NCBI RefSeq assembly: GCF_008087345.1
Contig: NZ_VHIB01000011.1
Location: 124,001 to 188,000, forward strand
From: Nocardioides caldifontis
Lineage (GTDB): Bacteria > Actinomycetota > Actinomycetes > Propionibacteriales > Nocardioidaceae
DNA length: 64,000 nt
Reading direction: 5' to 3'
Shown: piece after piece, positions 1 to 8,737 of the stretch
Layout: every line of letters begins with the position of its first letter
Numbering within the stretch: the stretch's first letter is position 1
The notes under the pieces: generated by a model
What the model was told of the DNA's origin: nothing
Databases searched by the model: none
The model's input: the letters and a program-made list of their open reading frames with translations, nothing else
Position numbers and translations under genes: made by a program

Positions 1-429
1 GCGCTCCGCGGTCGCGAACATCGGCTCCAGCGAGCCGACGCCCAGGAACGGGCTGGCGGTGATCGCGTCCACGGCCAGCGGCGCGGCGGGGTCGAGGTAG
101 GCGTCGGCGTACCCCTGGGCGGTGGAGCCGATGTCGCCCCTCTTCACGTCGAGGACCACGAGCGAGCCCAGCGACCGGGCCGCGACGACGGCCCGCTCGA
201 GCACCGCGATGCCGGCGGAGCCGTGGCGCTCGAAGAACGCCGACTGCGGCTTCAGGAGCGCGACCTCGCCGGCGAGTGCCTCGACGGCGGTCATCGTGAA
301 CCGCTCGAGCCCCGCGACGTCGTCGCCGAGCCCCCACGAGGCGAGCAGGGACGGGTGCGGGTCGATGCCCGCGCACAACGGGCCGCGCTCGGCGGTCGCC
401 GCGCGGACCCGGGCGCCGAACGGCGTCAT
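1..429 (-). CDS. pyrF: Orotidine 5'-phosphate decarboxylase, partial (3' end outside window)
   Basis: Decarboxylates OMP to UMP, the last step of de novo pyrimidine synthesis in the cytoplasm. The first 143 residues are visible. GIDPH at 21-25, LKPQ at 59-62 and the catalytic DVKRGD at 94-99 identify the longer bacterial type 2 OMP decarboxylase; these enzymes are usually about 270-280 residues, so roughly half is missing past the left edge. The ATG at 429 overlaps the pyrD stop in an ATGA arrangement, so the two genes are translationally coupled and form one transcript with pyrF second. The family assignment is secure from the motifs; only the C-terminal half is unseen. Confidence 0.95.
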   Translation of the reverse strand, partial: MTPFGARVRAATAERGPLCAGIDPHPSLLASWGLGDDVAGLERFTMTAVEALAGEVALLKPQSAFFERHGSAGIAVLERAVVAARSLGSLVVLDVKRGDIGSTAQGYADAYLDPAAPLAVDAITASPFLGVGSLEPMFATAER

Positions 430-1493
430 GCGGTCCTCCTCCGGTCGGACAGGGCGAGCTGGAGCCGCCGCGGCCACGCGGGACCGCCGTACACGAAGCC
501 GGTGTAGCCCTGCAGCAGGGTCGCCCCCGCCGCCAGCCGGGCGCGGGCGTCGTCGGCGGTGCAGATGCCCCCGACGCCGATCAGCGTGAGCTCCGGGCCG
601 ACGCGGTCGCGGAGCAGCCGCACCACCTCCTCGGCGCGGTCGCGGAGCGGGGCACCGCTCAACCCCCCGGCTCCCACGGCGGCCACCTCGTCGGGGGTGC
701 TGGTCAGCGGGTGACGGGCGGTCGTGGTGTTGGTCGCGACGATGCCGTCGAGCCGCAGCGCGAGCGCCAGGTCGGCGACCGCGAGGACGTCGGCGTCGGC
801 GAGGTCGGGGGCGATCTTCACCAGCAGCGGGACCCTCCGCCCGGCCGCCTCGTCCGCGGTCCGGCGTACGGCGGTCAGGAGCGGTTCGAGCTTCTCGACC
901 GCCTGCAGGTCGCGGAGCCCGGGGGTGTTCGGGGAGGAGACGTTGACGACCAGGTAGTCGGCGTACGGCGCGAGCAGCCGGGCGCTCTTCTCGTAGTCGC
1001 GGACCGCCTCGTCCTCCGGCACCACCTTCGTCTTGCCGATGTTGACCCCGAGCACCACGTCGGGCTCCGGGTGCGACCGGCGGCTGCGCATGGACGCCCG
1101 GCGGGCCAGCCGTCGGGCGACGACCTCGGCGCCGTCGTTGTTGAACCCCATCCGGTTCACCACGGCGCGGTCCTGCGTCAGCCGGAACAGCCGTGGCCGC
1201 TCGTTGCCGGGCTGCGGCTCGCCGGTCACCGTGCCGATCTCGACGAAGGAGAAGCCGAGGGCGCCGAGGGCGTCGATCCCCTCGGCGTTCTTGTCGAAGC
1301 CGGCGGCCAGCCCGAGGACGCCGGGGAACGTCAGCCCCATCGCCTGGACCGGCGTGGCCCGGCGACGGACCCGCGCGCCGATGAGCGCGGTCGCCGGGCG
1401 CGCGCCGCGGATGGCTCGGAAGGCCTGCTGGTGGGCGGTCTCGGCGTCGGTGCGGGTGAGGACCCGGTCGAAGAACGCGTCGTAGGCCCTCAT
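426..1493 (-). CDS. pyrD: Dihydroorotate dehydrogenase (quinone), class 2
   Basis: Oxidises dihydroorotate to orotate with FMN and passes electrons to the membrane quinone pool. The 355-residue product has AAGFDKN at 63-69, NRMGFNN near 113-119, NVSSPNTPG at 184-192 (with the serine base of class 2 enzymes) and a C-terminal phosphate-binding [15 protein letters not shown] segment. I chose the ATG at 1493 ([12 protein letters not shown]) because it gives the family's usual N-terminal amphipathic helix; the frame stays open further upstream but encodes low-complexity sequence. It is the first gene of a pyrD-pyrF pair. In many actinobacteria this pair directly follows carB, but here it is about 10 kb away. 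Confidence 0.96.
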   Translation of the reverse strand: MRAYDAFFDRVLTRTDAETAHQQAFRAIRGARPATALIGARVRRRATPVQAMGLTFPGVLGLAAGFDKNAEGIDALGALGFSFVEIGTVTGEPQPGNERPRLFRLTQDRAVVNRMGFNNDGAEVVARRLARRASMRSRRSHPEPDVVLGVNIGKTKVVPEDEAVRDYEKSARLLAPYADYLVVNVSSPNTPGLRDLQAVEKLEPLLTAVRRTADEAAGRRVPLLVKIAPDLADADVLAVADLALALRLDGIVATNTTTARHPLTSTPDEVAAVGAGGLSGAPLRDRAEEVVRLLRDRVGPELTLIGVGGICTADDARARLAAGATLLQGYTGFVYGGPAWPRRLQLALSDRRRTA

Positions 1494-1574
1494 CGGCGGC
1501 ACCCCCTGACGAGCGGAGGGCGGACGGCGGCCATGGGCGCAGTCTTGCACGGTGCGAACCTGGGGTCCGTGCCA

Positions 1575-1604
1575 GGCAACCTTCCCGCCCCCCCACCCCG
1601 TTGG
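1575..1604 (+). promoter_or_regulatory. Candidate ECF-type promoter of the SigE-family sigma gene
   Basis: GGCAACC at 1575-1581, an 18-nt C-rich spacer and CGTT at 1599-1602 lie about 25 nt upstream of the sigma-factor start. AACC-type -35 and CGT-type -10 boxes are typical of ECF promoters, and many ECF factors activate their own gene. The match is by eye and the spacer is slightly long, so this is tentative. Confidence 0.35.
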
Positions 1605-1626
1605 AGAGGCATGGAGCGGGTGACCG

Positions 1627-2160
1627 ATGCGTGACGAGGCGGCGTTCGTCGAGTTCGCCGAGGCGGTGCGGGGACAGCTGCGCCGCACGGCCTACCTGAT
1701 GTGCGGCGACTGGGACCAGGCGTCGGACCACGTGCAGGAGGGGCTCATCCGGGTGTACGTCGCGTGGCCGCGGCTCACCCGGGCGGGGCGTGAGTACGCC
1801 TACGCGCGGAAGGCGGTGGTCAGCGCCTTCCTCGACCACGCCCGGCGCCGGTCGAGCAGCGAGGTGCCGTCCGCCACCCACCCCGACGTCGTGTCGGGGC
1901 AGGACGTGGCCGAGTCGGTGGTGGTGCGCGACGCCGTGGCGTCGGCGCTCGCGGCGTTGCCGGCGAGGCAGCGGGCGTGCGTGGTGCTGCGGTTCTTCGA
2001 CGACCTCAGCGTCGCCGACGCCGCCGCCGTCCTCGGGTGCAGCGAAGGCACCGTGAAGAGCCAGACCTCCCGCGCGCTCGCCTCGCTCCGGTCGATGTTC
2101 GAGGGGTCGCCGCTGGGCTCGACTCTGGGCGCCCTCACTACCGAAGGAGCCGCACGGTGA
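1627..2160 (+). CDS. SigE-family ECF RNA polymerase sigma factor
   Basis: Alternative sigma factor of the short actinobacterial SigE family (177 residues). Region 2 spans about residues 8-75 ([18 protein letters not shown], then a DxAxDxxQE-like helix ending in QEGLIRVY). Region 4 spans about 115-165 ([18 protein letters not shown], then the helix-turn-helix [20 protein letters not shown]). The ATG at 1627 sits downstream of GAGCGGGTGACC, a weak ribosome site. Its stop overlaps the GTG of the next gene, a membrane-anchored protein that probably works with it. The regulon is unknown. It points away from pyrD, so 1494-1626 holds divergent promoters. Confidence 0.9.
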   Translation: MRDEAAFVEFAEAVRGQLRRTAYLMCGDWDQASDHVQEGLIRVYVAWPRLTRAGREYAYARKAVVSAFLDHARRRSSSEVPSATHPDVVSGQDVAESVVVRDAVASALAALPARQRACVVLRFFDDLSVADAAAVLGCSEGTVKSQTSRALASLRSMFEGSPLGSTLGALTTEGAAR

Positions 2161-3482
2161 ACGACCTCCGAGAGCTGTTGAGCGACCACGCCGCCTCCGC
2201 GCCACCCGACGACCTCGACGTGGCGTCGGTGCTCGTCGGGGGCCGACGCCGGGTCCGCCGCCGGCGGCTCGCCGCGCTGGGCGGCACCACGCTGGGCACC
2301 GCCGCCGTCGTCGCCACGGCCGCGCTGGTGCCGTTCGGCGGGACGACGGACCTGCAGGCGGCCGGGGTGCCCCGGCCGGACGCCCCGTTGGTGCGGCTCT
2401 CCGACGCGTCCTCCGCCGTCGAGGGCGAGGACTACCGGTTGCTCGTCTCGCACACCAACGAGGACCTCGACAGCGACAACGGGCAGTACTTCGACGGGGT
2501 GACCGACGACCGGCTGGTGCTGTTCCGGGACGGGCCCCGGATGGAGCAGCCGGAGCCGCGCTTCGCTCTGATGGACCCGGCGACCGGCCACAAGCAGTGG
2601 CTGCCGTCCCCGGGCGTCGGCGGGCTGCAGACCTGGCCGGTCGAGCTCGGCGAGGACCGGCTGGTGCTGGTCACGGCCGAGGGCGGGGCGAAGGTCGCGC
2701 TGGTGGCGCACGTCTACGACCGTGCGAGCGGGCAGTGGGACGAGCTCCGCTGGGCAGGGCTGCCCAAGGTGGACGGGCCGACGGCCCAGGTCGGTCCGGA
2801 CGGCCGGCTCTACGTCCGGGTACCCGCGACGCGGGGCGAGCCACCGGAGGGTGGCTGGCCGACGGGGCCCGACGGCGAGGCGGACGACGCCGACGCCGAT
2901 GGCGACACCTACCGGCTCTGGTCGGCGTCGTTGACCGACCCCAGCGACGTGCGTGACGAGGGGCTGACCCTCGGCTCGCTCGCGTTCACCGACTCCTCGA
3001 TGGTGTGGACCGACGCCACCAACGGCGACGCCGGACGCGTGCACGTCCGGGACCTCGACACCGGTGAGGAGCGCGCCTTCGACCCGCGGTCGGGCGAGAG
3101 GTGCAACCTGCTCTCCTTCGGCGCGACCGAGGAGCGGGTGGTGCTCGGGCAGTACTGCGGCACGTACGACGACGGGGTCCGCGACGACCGGGTCCAGGTG
3201 CTCGACACCGACGGCGGCCAGGTGGTCACCCTGCAGGGCAGCGACATCGAGGGGTGGCTCGCCTCCCCGGAGGGCGACGGGATCGTGGCGGTCACGGCGC
3301 GCGGGCGCGGCACCACGGGCACCTACCTCTACGACCTCGGGTCCGGGGAGCTGGTCCGGGTCAGCGGGAGCCTGTCGTCGTGGACCTCCGGCGGACCGGT
3401 GCCCGAGGGGATGTTCCTGTGGAACACGCCGGTGAACCGCGGCCGGGGCATGACCGAGCACCTCGGCGAGCTGGCCGGCTGA
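2157..3482 (+). CDS. Membrane-anchored protein with predicted beta-propeller exterior; partner of sigma factor
   Basis: A 441-residue protein whose GTG overlaps the sigma-factor stop (GTGA), so the pair is co-translated. A short cytoplasmic N-terminus with an arginine-rich stretch (RRRVRRRR, about 30-38) is followed by one hydrophobic helix (about 40-63). The rest is a long exterior rich in repeated D/G-x-x-W and x-DLDTG-type turns, like a WD40/PQQ-type propeller. SigE-family sigma genes in actinobacteria are often followed by such proteins, which may act as sensors or anti-sigma factors. No zinc-type anti-sigma motif (HxxxCxxC) is seen, so an anti-sigma role is inference from position and topology. 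Confidence 0.75.
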   Translation: MNDLRELLSDHAASAPPDDLDVASVLVGGRRRVRRRRLAALGGTTLGTAAVVATAALVPFGGTTDLQAAGVPRPDAPLVRLSDASSAVEGEDYRLLVSHTNEDLDSDNGQYFDGVTDDRLVLFRDGPRMEQPEPRFALMDPATGHKQWLPSPGVGGLQTWPVELGEDRLVLVTAEGGAKVALVAHVYDRASGQWDELRWAGLPKVDGPTAQVGPDGRLYVRVPATRGEPPEGGWPTGPDGEADDADADGDTYRLWSASLTDPSDVRDEGLTLGSLAFTDSSMVWTDATNGDAGRVHVRDLDTGEERAFDPRSGERCNLLSFGATEERVVLGQYCGTYDDGVRDDRVQVLDTDGGQVVTLQGSDIEGWLASPEGDGIVAVTARGRGTTGTYLYDLGSGELVRVSGSLSSWTSGGPVPEGMFLWNTPVNRGRGMTEHLGELAG

Positions 3483-3485
3483 CCG

Positions 3486-4787
3486 TCACCACCAGGACAG
3501 GTTCTCCGAGAGCGTGGTGCGCAGCTCGTTGGCCGCCAGCACCACGAACAGCACCGCGCACAGCGCCATGAACGTGTTGGACAGCCAGCCGTTGCGCCAC
3601 CGCTCGGGCACCTCGGTGTGCGGCAGCGCGCCCTCCCGACGCCGGTTCAGCAGGACCAGCAACGTGATCGCGAGGAACGGCATGAACAGGGCGCCGAGGG
3701 TGCCGTAGGCCAGGATCAGCCCGACCGGCTGGTCGAGCAGGAGCAGCAGCATCGGCGGGAAGGTCAGCCACAGCATGTACGCCTTGAAGAAGCGCCCGCC
3801 GGTGCGGGTGTCGGGGTGGCCGCTGGGCAGCCCGCGCAGGTTCCCGACGTAGTCGGCGAACATCAGGCTCACCCCGCTCCACACGCCGATCAGCGACGAG
3901 AACGACGAGGCGAAGAAGCCGACGAGGAAGATCTTCCCGAACACCTCGCCGTAACGGTCCTCGAGCACGTCCGAGAGCTGCACCAGGGCCTGGTCGCCGG
4001 TCTCGGCGGCGATGCCGGCGGAGTAGTAGAGCTCGGCGCCCACGACCAGCATCGCGACGACGAAGATTCCGGTCATCGCGTAGGCCACGCCGTTGTCGAG
4101 CCGCATCACGCGCATGAACGCGGGGGTGTGCCACCCCTTCTCTCTCAGCCAGTAGCCGTACGCCGCCAGCGTGATCGTGCCGCCGACGCCGCCGGCGATC
4201 GCGAGCACGTTGATGATCGAGTCGTCGGGGAAGATCGGCCGGAGCCCGAGCACCACGTCGCCGAGGTTCGGCAGCGTGAGCACGGCCGCGCCGACGACGC
4301 AGACGAACATCACGCCGACGAAGGCCGCGATGACCTTCTCGAAGGTGCGGTAGGTGCCGAGCCACACCAGCGCGAGGCCGACCAGCCCCATGACGATCGC
4401 GGTCCAGCGCAGCGACAGGTCGGGGAAGAGCGCGACGAGGGGCAGTGCCGAGGAGGACATCGCGGTGGCGCCGTACACGAGCCCCCAGACGACGATGTAC
4501 GGCGCGAAGTACCACGTCGTCCACCGGCCGAGGCTCCGCCACCCCTCGAAGATCGTGCGTCCGGTGGCGAGCGAGTAGCGGCCGGCCCCCTCGACCAAAA
4601 CCACCTTGATCACCGCGCCGAGCACCGCGACCCACAGCAGGGTGTACCCGAACTTCGCCCCGGCGACCAGCGTGGCCACGAGGTCGGCGGCACCGACGCC
4701 GGTCGCGGCGACGACGAGGCCGGGCCCGATCACCTTCCACCGAGGCGTGTCGTCCGTCGTCCGCTCGACGTCCTGGGGTGTGCTCAT
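3486..4787 (-). CDS. Nramp-related membrane transporter, divergent
   Basis: A 433-residue polytopic membrane protein with about 11 predicted helices and the overall Nramp (SLC11) layout. Known Nramp metal transporters carry DPGN in helix 1 and an MPH motif in helix 6. Here helix 1 reads ATGVGAADL at 28-36, and the helix-6 equivalent is GGTITLAAYGYWLREKGW, so neither metal-coordinating set is present. It probably belongs to a divergent Nramp branch whose substrate may not be a transition metal. A GGGAGG ribosome site precedes the ATG at 4787. It converges on the propeller protein with a 3-nt gap. Confidence 0.8.
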   Translation of the reverse strand: MSTPQDVERTTDDTPRWKVIGPGLVVAATGVGAADLVATLVAGAKFGYTLLWVAVLGAVIKVVLVEGAGRYSLATGRTIFEGWRSLGRWTTWYFAPYIVVWGLVYGATAMSSSALPLVALFPDLSLRWTAIVMGLVGLALVWLGTYRTFEKVIAAFVGVMFVCVVGAAVLTLPNLGDVVLGLRPIFPDDSIINVLAIAGGVGGTITLAAYGYWLREKGWHTPAFMRVMRLDNGVAYAMTGIFVVAMLVVGAELYYSAGIAAETGDQALVQLSDVLEDRYGEVFGKIFLVGFFASSFSSLIGVWSGVSLMFADYVGNLRGLPSGHPDTRTGGRFFKAYMLWLTFPPMLLLLLDQPVGLILAYGTLGALFMPFLAITLLVLLNRRREGALPHTEVPERWRNGWLSNTFMALCAVLFVVLAANELRTTLSENLSWW

Positions 4788-4810
4788 CGTGTCCTCCCGG
4801 AGGGGTTGTC

Positions 4811-4829
4811 CTGGATGCTCCCCAGGAGA
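4811..4829 (-). promoter_or_regulatory. Small hairpin in the Nramp-like gene leader
   Basis: TCCTGG and CCAGGA form a 6-bp perfect inverted repeat around a 7-nt loop, about 25-45 nt upstream of the Nramp-like start codon. In the transcript it would lie just before the ribosome site. It could modulate translation or be chance; no known riboswitch pattern was recognised. Confidence 0.25.
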
Positions 4830-4868
4830 GGACCCGTTCGCACCCCCACGACAATTTCTCTCGGGGTC

Positions 4869-4900
4869 TTGACGCGCTCCCCGACCCGGTTGATAGGGCT
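4869..4900 (+). promoter_or_regulatory. Candidate housekeeping promoter of the serine hydrolase gene
   Basis: TTGACG at 4869-4874 is followed after 17-19 nt by GATAGGGCT at 4892-4900, a fair match to actinobacterial primary-sigma -35 and -10 boxes. It lies about 35 nt upstream of the ATG at 4934, with the ribosome site GAGGAG at 4921-4926 between them. Confidence 0.45.
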
Positions 4901-4933
4901 GGTGGGTCGCGCCCCCCGACGAGGAGATCCTCC

Positions 4934-6217
4934 ATGCTGCGCACCCCTCGGGCGGGACGGTTCGCCGCCGCCCTGCTCGCCGGTCTCGTCCTGCCCCTCA
5001 CCGGCCAGCCGGTCGTCGCGGAGCCGGCCGGTCCCCGGGACGCCTCTCCCGACACCTCCTCGGGCGCCTCCGCCGGCTCGAAGACGCCCCGCCCGGCACG
5101 GGTGCTCGAGCGGCGGCTGCACCGGGTCGTCAAAGCGGGTGGCGTCGGTGCCGTGGCCGAGGTCGTGAACCCGCGCCGTACCTGGCGGCTCGCCGACGGA
5201 CGGGCGACGGTCGATCCCCGACGCGCCGCGAAGCCGGGTGCCCGGTTCCGCGCCGGCAGCGTCACCAAGCAGCTGGTCGCGGTGCTTGCGCTCCAGCTGG
5301 TCGCCAAGGGGCGGTGGAGCCTGGGGACCACGATCGGCGACGTCCTCCCAGGCGTGTGGCCCGAGCGGTCCGACCTCACGCTCCGTCAGCTGCTGAGCCA
5401 CACCAGCGGGATGCCGGACTACATCGTGCCGCTGATCGCCGAGGCGGAGACCACGCCGGAGTTCCTGCGCGCGATCAGCAGGAAGCGCACTCCTCGCGCG
5501 CTGGTGCGCGCGGCGAAGGGACAGCCCTGGGTGTTCGAGCCGGGCACCGACTGGGACTACTCGAACACCGGCTACGTGGTGGTCGGGCTGATGCTCCGGA
5601 TGGCGACCGGCAAGGACCTGCCGCGGCTGGTCCACAACCGGGTGCTCCGGCCCGCCGGGATGACCCAGTCGAAGCTCGCGCGTACCCCTCGGGTGGGCTG
5701 GCCGAGGCTCCACGAGTACGCCCGGCTCGAGGGGCTGCAGGACCTCGGCCGGTCGCACCCGTCGATGTTCGACGCCGCCGGCGCGCTGGTGAGCACCACA
5801 CGTGACCTGAACCGGTTCCACGAGGCCCTGTCCCGCGGTGACCTGCTGCCGCCCGGGCTGGTGCGCACGATGCGCTCGGTGGTCGCGGTCGACGAGGAGT
5901 CCGGGCTGCCTTACGGGCTGGGCAGCTACCGGCTGCCGGACCCGTGCCGCCCGGGCAAGTTCGTGCACGGGCACGACGGCGCGACCTGGGGGACGTACAC
6001 CTGGTCGTTCTCCTCCCCCGACGGCCGGCGCCGCGTGACCGTGGCCGCCACGGGACGGGCGATCGACCGCTCCGGGCGTCCGATCCAGCAGGTCTTCCGC
6101 TTCGTCGACGCCGCGTTCGCCGCGACCTGCCCGGGCGGACCGCCGCGCTCGGCCGCCGGGGGCCGCCAGGGGGTCGAGCCCTGGCCGGCGCCCCCGGACG
6201 CCCGCGTGGCCCGCTGA
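4934..6217 (+). CDS. Secreted serine hydrolase, beta-lactamase/D-Ala-D-Ala carboxypeptidase family
   Basis: A 427-residue class C beta-lactamase-fold protein. The N-terminus (about 1-30, ARAG-RFAAALLAGLVLPL) is a signal peptide. The active-site triad is visible: SVTK at 109-112 (nucleophile and lysine), YSN at 209-211, and HDG near residue 345 in place of KTG. HxG forms are common in the esterase/carboxypeptidase-like members. It probably acts on D-alanyl peptides or small esters outside the cell; the sequence does not fix the substrate. The ATG at 4934 is chosen for its GAGGAG site and because it exposes the signal peptide. It ends 3 nt from the convergent small gene at 6221. Confidence 0.88.
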   Translation: MLRTPRAGRFAAALLAGLVLPLTGQPVVAEPAGPRDASPDTSSGASAGSKTPRPARVLERRLHRVVKAGGVGAVAEVVNPRRTWRLADGRATVDPRRAAKPGARFRAGSVTKQLVAVLALQLVAKGRWSLGTTIGDVLPGVWPERSDLTLRQLLSHTSGMPDYIVPLIAEAETTPEFLRAISRKRTPRALVRAAKGQPWVFEPGTDWDYSNTGYVVVGLMLRMATGKDLPRLVHNRVLRPAGMTQSKLARTPRVGWPRLHEYARLEGLQDLGRSHPSMFDAAGALVSTTRDLNRFHEALSRGDLLPPGLVRTMRSVVAVDEESGLPYGLGSYRLPDPCRPGKFVHGHDGATWGTYTWSFSSPDGRRRVTVAATGRAIDRSGRPIQQVFRFVDAAFAATCPGGPPRSAAGGRQGVEPWPAPPDARVAR

Positions 6218-6220
6218 CCC

Positions 6221-6553
6221 TCACAGCTGGAGGATCGAGGCGGAGACCAGGTACGCCGCGGACACCGCCTCCGGGTCGTGGAGCTCCCCTGGCTTCCGCA
6301 GGACCTGCTCCGAGTGGCGTCGTACCGCGGCACCGGGGTCGTCGGAGACCAGGTCGTCGCAGAGCCCGGCCACCACGGCGTCGGTGTCGTGCGGATCGAG
6401 CCCGTCGAGCGCCAACCCGTTGTGCAGCAAGGTCGCGGCCTCCAGGAAGACCTCCCGTGCCAGCGCCGCGTCCACCTCGGGCCGCTCCCGGGCGACGGTG
6501 TCGGCCATCGCCAGGAAGGGCTCGAAGGGCGCGGGCACCTGGCCGGGCTGCAT
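6221..6553 (-). CDS. Small conserved-looking protein of unknown function
   Basis: A 110-residue soluble, acidic, helix-rich protein; no domain was recognised. The ATG at 6553 (MQPGQVPAPFEPF) is preferred over a TTG 12 codons upstream because the extension is arginine/glycine-rich and looks non-coding. It has sensible codon bias (GC-rich third positions), and its stop is 3 nt from the serine hydrolase stop on the other strand. Function not inferred. Confidence 0.55.
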   Translation of the reverse strand: MQPGQVPAPFEPFLAMADTVARERPEVDAALAREVFLEAATLLHNGLALDGLDPHDTDAVVAGLCDDLVSDDPGAAVRRHSEQVLRKPGELHDPEAVSAAYLVSASILQL

Positions 6554-6596
6554 GGGGAGGAGCCTCGCAGGGCTTCCACCCCGCGACAACCCCGGC

Positions 6597-7040
6597 TCAG
6601 GCCGCGCGGAGGCTCCTCGTCAACGGCGGGACCATCACGGCCGCGGCGACGAGGTGGAGCGCGACGAGCGCGGTGACGGTCCCGGCACTACCTCCGGACA
6701 GGAACGGCGGGACCATCGAGGCGGCGGTCAGCGCCACGGTCGTCTGCAGGAACCGTACGGCGGGACGGCGGCTCCACCACCGCAGGCCGAGGGCGATGAC
6801 GACGCCCACGAGGGAGAAGAACCCGGTCACCACGGCCACGCCGGCGACGGGGACCTGCTCACCTCCGCCGGGGATCTGGAAGTCCACGCCGACGGACCGG
6901 GCGAGCGCGGCGCCGAGTGCCGTGGCGGTCATCGCGACGGGCGTGGCGACGAGGCCGGTGAGGGCGACGACGCGCAGCCGGGGCCGGCGCGCCGGAGCCA
7001 CCCGGTCGGGGGCGACGTGGGTCTGTGCAGCGCTGGTCAT
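6597..7040 (-). CDS. DUF6069-like four-helix membrane protein
   Basis: A 147-residue membrane protein with four predicted helices (about 25-47, 65-87, 94-112, 118-140). The pattern matches the small DUF6069 family often found beside ECF sigma factors in actinobacteria. The start is either the ATG at 7040 or a GTG at 7046 that overlaps the sigma-factor stop as GTGA; either way the gene is coupled to that sigma factor and probably co-regulated with it. No catalytic residues are evident. Confidence 0.75.
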   Translation of the reverse strand: MTSAAQTHVAPDRVAPARRPRLRVVALTGLVATPVAMTATALGAALARSVGVDFQIPGGGEQVPVAGVAVVTGFFSLVGVVIALGLRWWSRRPAVRFLQTTVALTAASMVPPFLSGGSAGTVTALVALHLVAAAVMVPPLTRSLRAA

Positions 7041-7042
7041 GG

Positions 7043-8017
7043 TCACCGCCCCTCTTCGGTGTCCTCGGTGGTCAGCCGGTCGGGCAGGCCGAACCGCGGG
7101 AACTGGTCGGCGTGGAAGGTGGTGATCTCGCTGACCGCACCGCCCGAGACCCGGAGGACGTCGAGCGTCAGCGGCAGGTAGGCATCCTCCTGCTCGCGCC
7201 ACTCGTAGAACGCGATGGCCGGCTGGCGGTTGGCCGAGGTCTCGACGGCCCGCAAGCCGGTCAGCTCGCCGAAGCCGCTCTCGAGCCAGTCCCTGAGGAC
7301 GTTCTCGCGTCCGACGTACACCCCCGGGGTGGGCGGCATGGAGCAGCGGACGTCGTCACGCAGCAGGGCGGCGAGGCCGTCGACGTCGGTGGCCACACCG
7401 GCCTCGACGTAGCGGCGCACCAGCTCGCGCGTCGCGGGGTCCGTCCTGTCGCCGGCCCAGTCCTGGCGGTCGCCGGGCAGGTGCTCGCGCATGCCGGCAC
7501 GGGCCCGCTGCAAGGCGCTGTTGACCGAGTTCACCGAGTCGCCGAGGAGGTCGGCGACGTCCCTCGCCGGCCAGCCGAGCACGTCGCGCAGGACCAGCAC
7601 CGCCCGCGGCCGTGGGGCGAGGTGCTGGACCGCGACGAGGTAGGCGAGCTCGATCGTCTCCTGGGCGACGGCGAGGGTCGCCGGGTCCTCGGCATCGTCG
7701 GCCGGGAGCTCGTCGAGCAACCGGTCCGGGTAGGGCTGCAGCCAGAGCACCTCGCCGCCCGTGGCGGCCTTCGGCCTCCGCTTGTCCAGGAGGTCCAGGC
7801 AGGCGTTGGTCGCGATGCGGTAGAGCCACGCCCGGAAGGTCGACCGACCCTCGAACGTCTCGCGCCGCCGCCAGGCCCGGAGGAACGTCTCCTGGACGGT
7901 GTCCTCGGCGTCCTCGAAGGAGCCGAGCATCCGGTAGCAGTGCACGTGCAGCTCGCGGCGATGGCGCTCGGCCGACCTCGTGAACTCCTGCTCGTCGACC
8001 TCCGCCAGACCGCTCAT
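7043..8017 (-). CDS. ECF sigma factor with C-terminal SnoaL-like domain
   Basis: A 324-residue sigma factor. Region 2 (HVHCYRMLGSFEDAEDTVQE, then FRAWLYRIATNACLD) and region 4 (LPAR-like LAPRPRAVLVLRDVLGWPARDVADLLG, then SVNSVNSALQRAR) are intact. About 120 extra residues follow (VRRYVEAGVATDVDGLAALL to ITTFHADQFPRFGLP) and fit an NTF2/SnoaL-like fold. Such tails are known in ECF groups that lack a separate anti-sigma factor and probably regulate activity in cis. I chose the ATG at 8017 because GAGGAG lies 6 nt upstream; an ATG at 8047 is an alternative. It is followed by the DUF6069-like gene. Confidence 0.88.
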   Translation of the reverse strand: MSGLAEVDEQEFTRSAERHRRELHVHCYRMLGSFEDAEDTVQETFLRAWRRRETFEGRSTFRAWLYRIATNACLDLLDKRRPKAATGGEVLWLQPYPDRLLDELPADDAEDPATLAVAQETIELAYLVAVQHLAPRPRAVLVLRDVLGWPARDVADLLGDSVNSVNSALQRARAGMREHLPGDRQDWAGDRTDPATRELVRRYVEAGVATDVDGLAALLRDDVRCSMPPTPGVYVGRENVLRDWLESGFGELTGLRAVETSANRQPAIAFYEWREQEDAYLPLTLDVLRVSGGAVSEITTFHADQFPRFGLPDRLTTEDTEEGR

Positions 8018-8109
8018 CAGCCGCTCCTCGGTTCGAACCACGCTCATCACGTCGCCGTTCTCTCGTGTCCTGTCGTCGGTATGACGGGACGGAGGGCGAC
8101 CACTCATCA

Positions 8110-8123
8110 CACCGGCGCCGGTG
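8110..8123. promoter_or_regulatory. 14-bp perfect palindrome in a divergent intergenic region
   Basis: CACCGGCGCCGGTG is a perfect palindrome between the minus-strand ECF sigma gene and the plus-strand membrane-protein gene that starts at 8198. It could be an operator for a dimeric regulator. In 70+% GC DNA such palindromes also arise by chance. Confidence 0.25.
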
Positions 8124-8197
8124 CAGCGATCATCGACGCGCCTGTCGCCCGTCGCCAGGTGCGCTGCGTCGGGCAGGTGGGGTGCGAGGATGGCGCG

Positions 8198-8737
8198 ATG
8201 ACCGAGGGGGCCGCCGGACCGAGAGCCACGCCGCCGTTGCCCCGGTCGATCTGGGTGGTGGCGTGGGCCTCGGTGGCCGGTCAGGTGGTGCAGCTGGTCG
8301 ACCAGGGGTTCCGGTCGCAGAACGAGGTCTCGCTCGTCGTCTCCGTCGTCCTCGGCGCCCTCGTCGTCGGCTACGTCTCCGCCGGGGTCGTCCGGGCCCG
8401 CACCGTGCGCGTGGTCCTTGCCTGGGTCGTGCTGACGCTGAGCGCCATCGCCGAGCTCCTCCGCCTCGTCACGGCCGACCACCTGGGCGACGCCTTCCTC
8501 GTCCTGCTCTCCGTGGTGTCCACCTTCGTGGCGCTGGGCGGGTTGCTGCTGTTCCGCCGCACCGCCTGGTACGCCTGGCAGCGCACCAGGCCTCCGGCGG
8601 GCGTGGGCGCACCGATCGGCTCACTGGTCGCGATCGGGGTGCTGGTCGGCGTGCTCGGCGGGATCGTCGCACCGGTCGACGGCGGGTTCGAGGCCGAGGT
8701 CCGCGTGTCGGGAAACGGCACGAATGCCGTGCCCTAG
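8198..8737 (+). CDS. Small four-helix membrane protein of unknown function
   Basis: A 179-residue protein with a short N-terminal tail and predicted helices at about 19-36, 43-62, 70-88, 97-118 and 140-160. No family was recognised. The ATG at 8198 is chosen because the frame upstream of it is antisense to the sigma factor. GCGAGGATG about 10 nt upstream may serve as ribosome site. It is followed after 9 nt by another small membrane protein, so the two could be functionally linked. Confidence 0.6.
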   Translation: MTEGAAGPRATPPLPRSIWVVAWASVAGQVVQLVDQGFRSQNEVSLVVSVVLGALVVGYVSAGVVRARTVRVVLAWVVLTLSAIAELLRLVTADHLGDAFLVLLSVVSTFVALGGLLLFRRTAWYAWQRTRPPAGVGAPIGSLVAIGVLVGVLGGIVAPVDGGFEAEVRVSGNGTNAVP

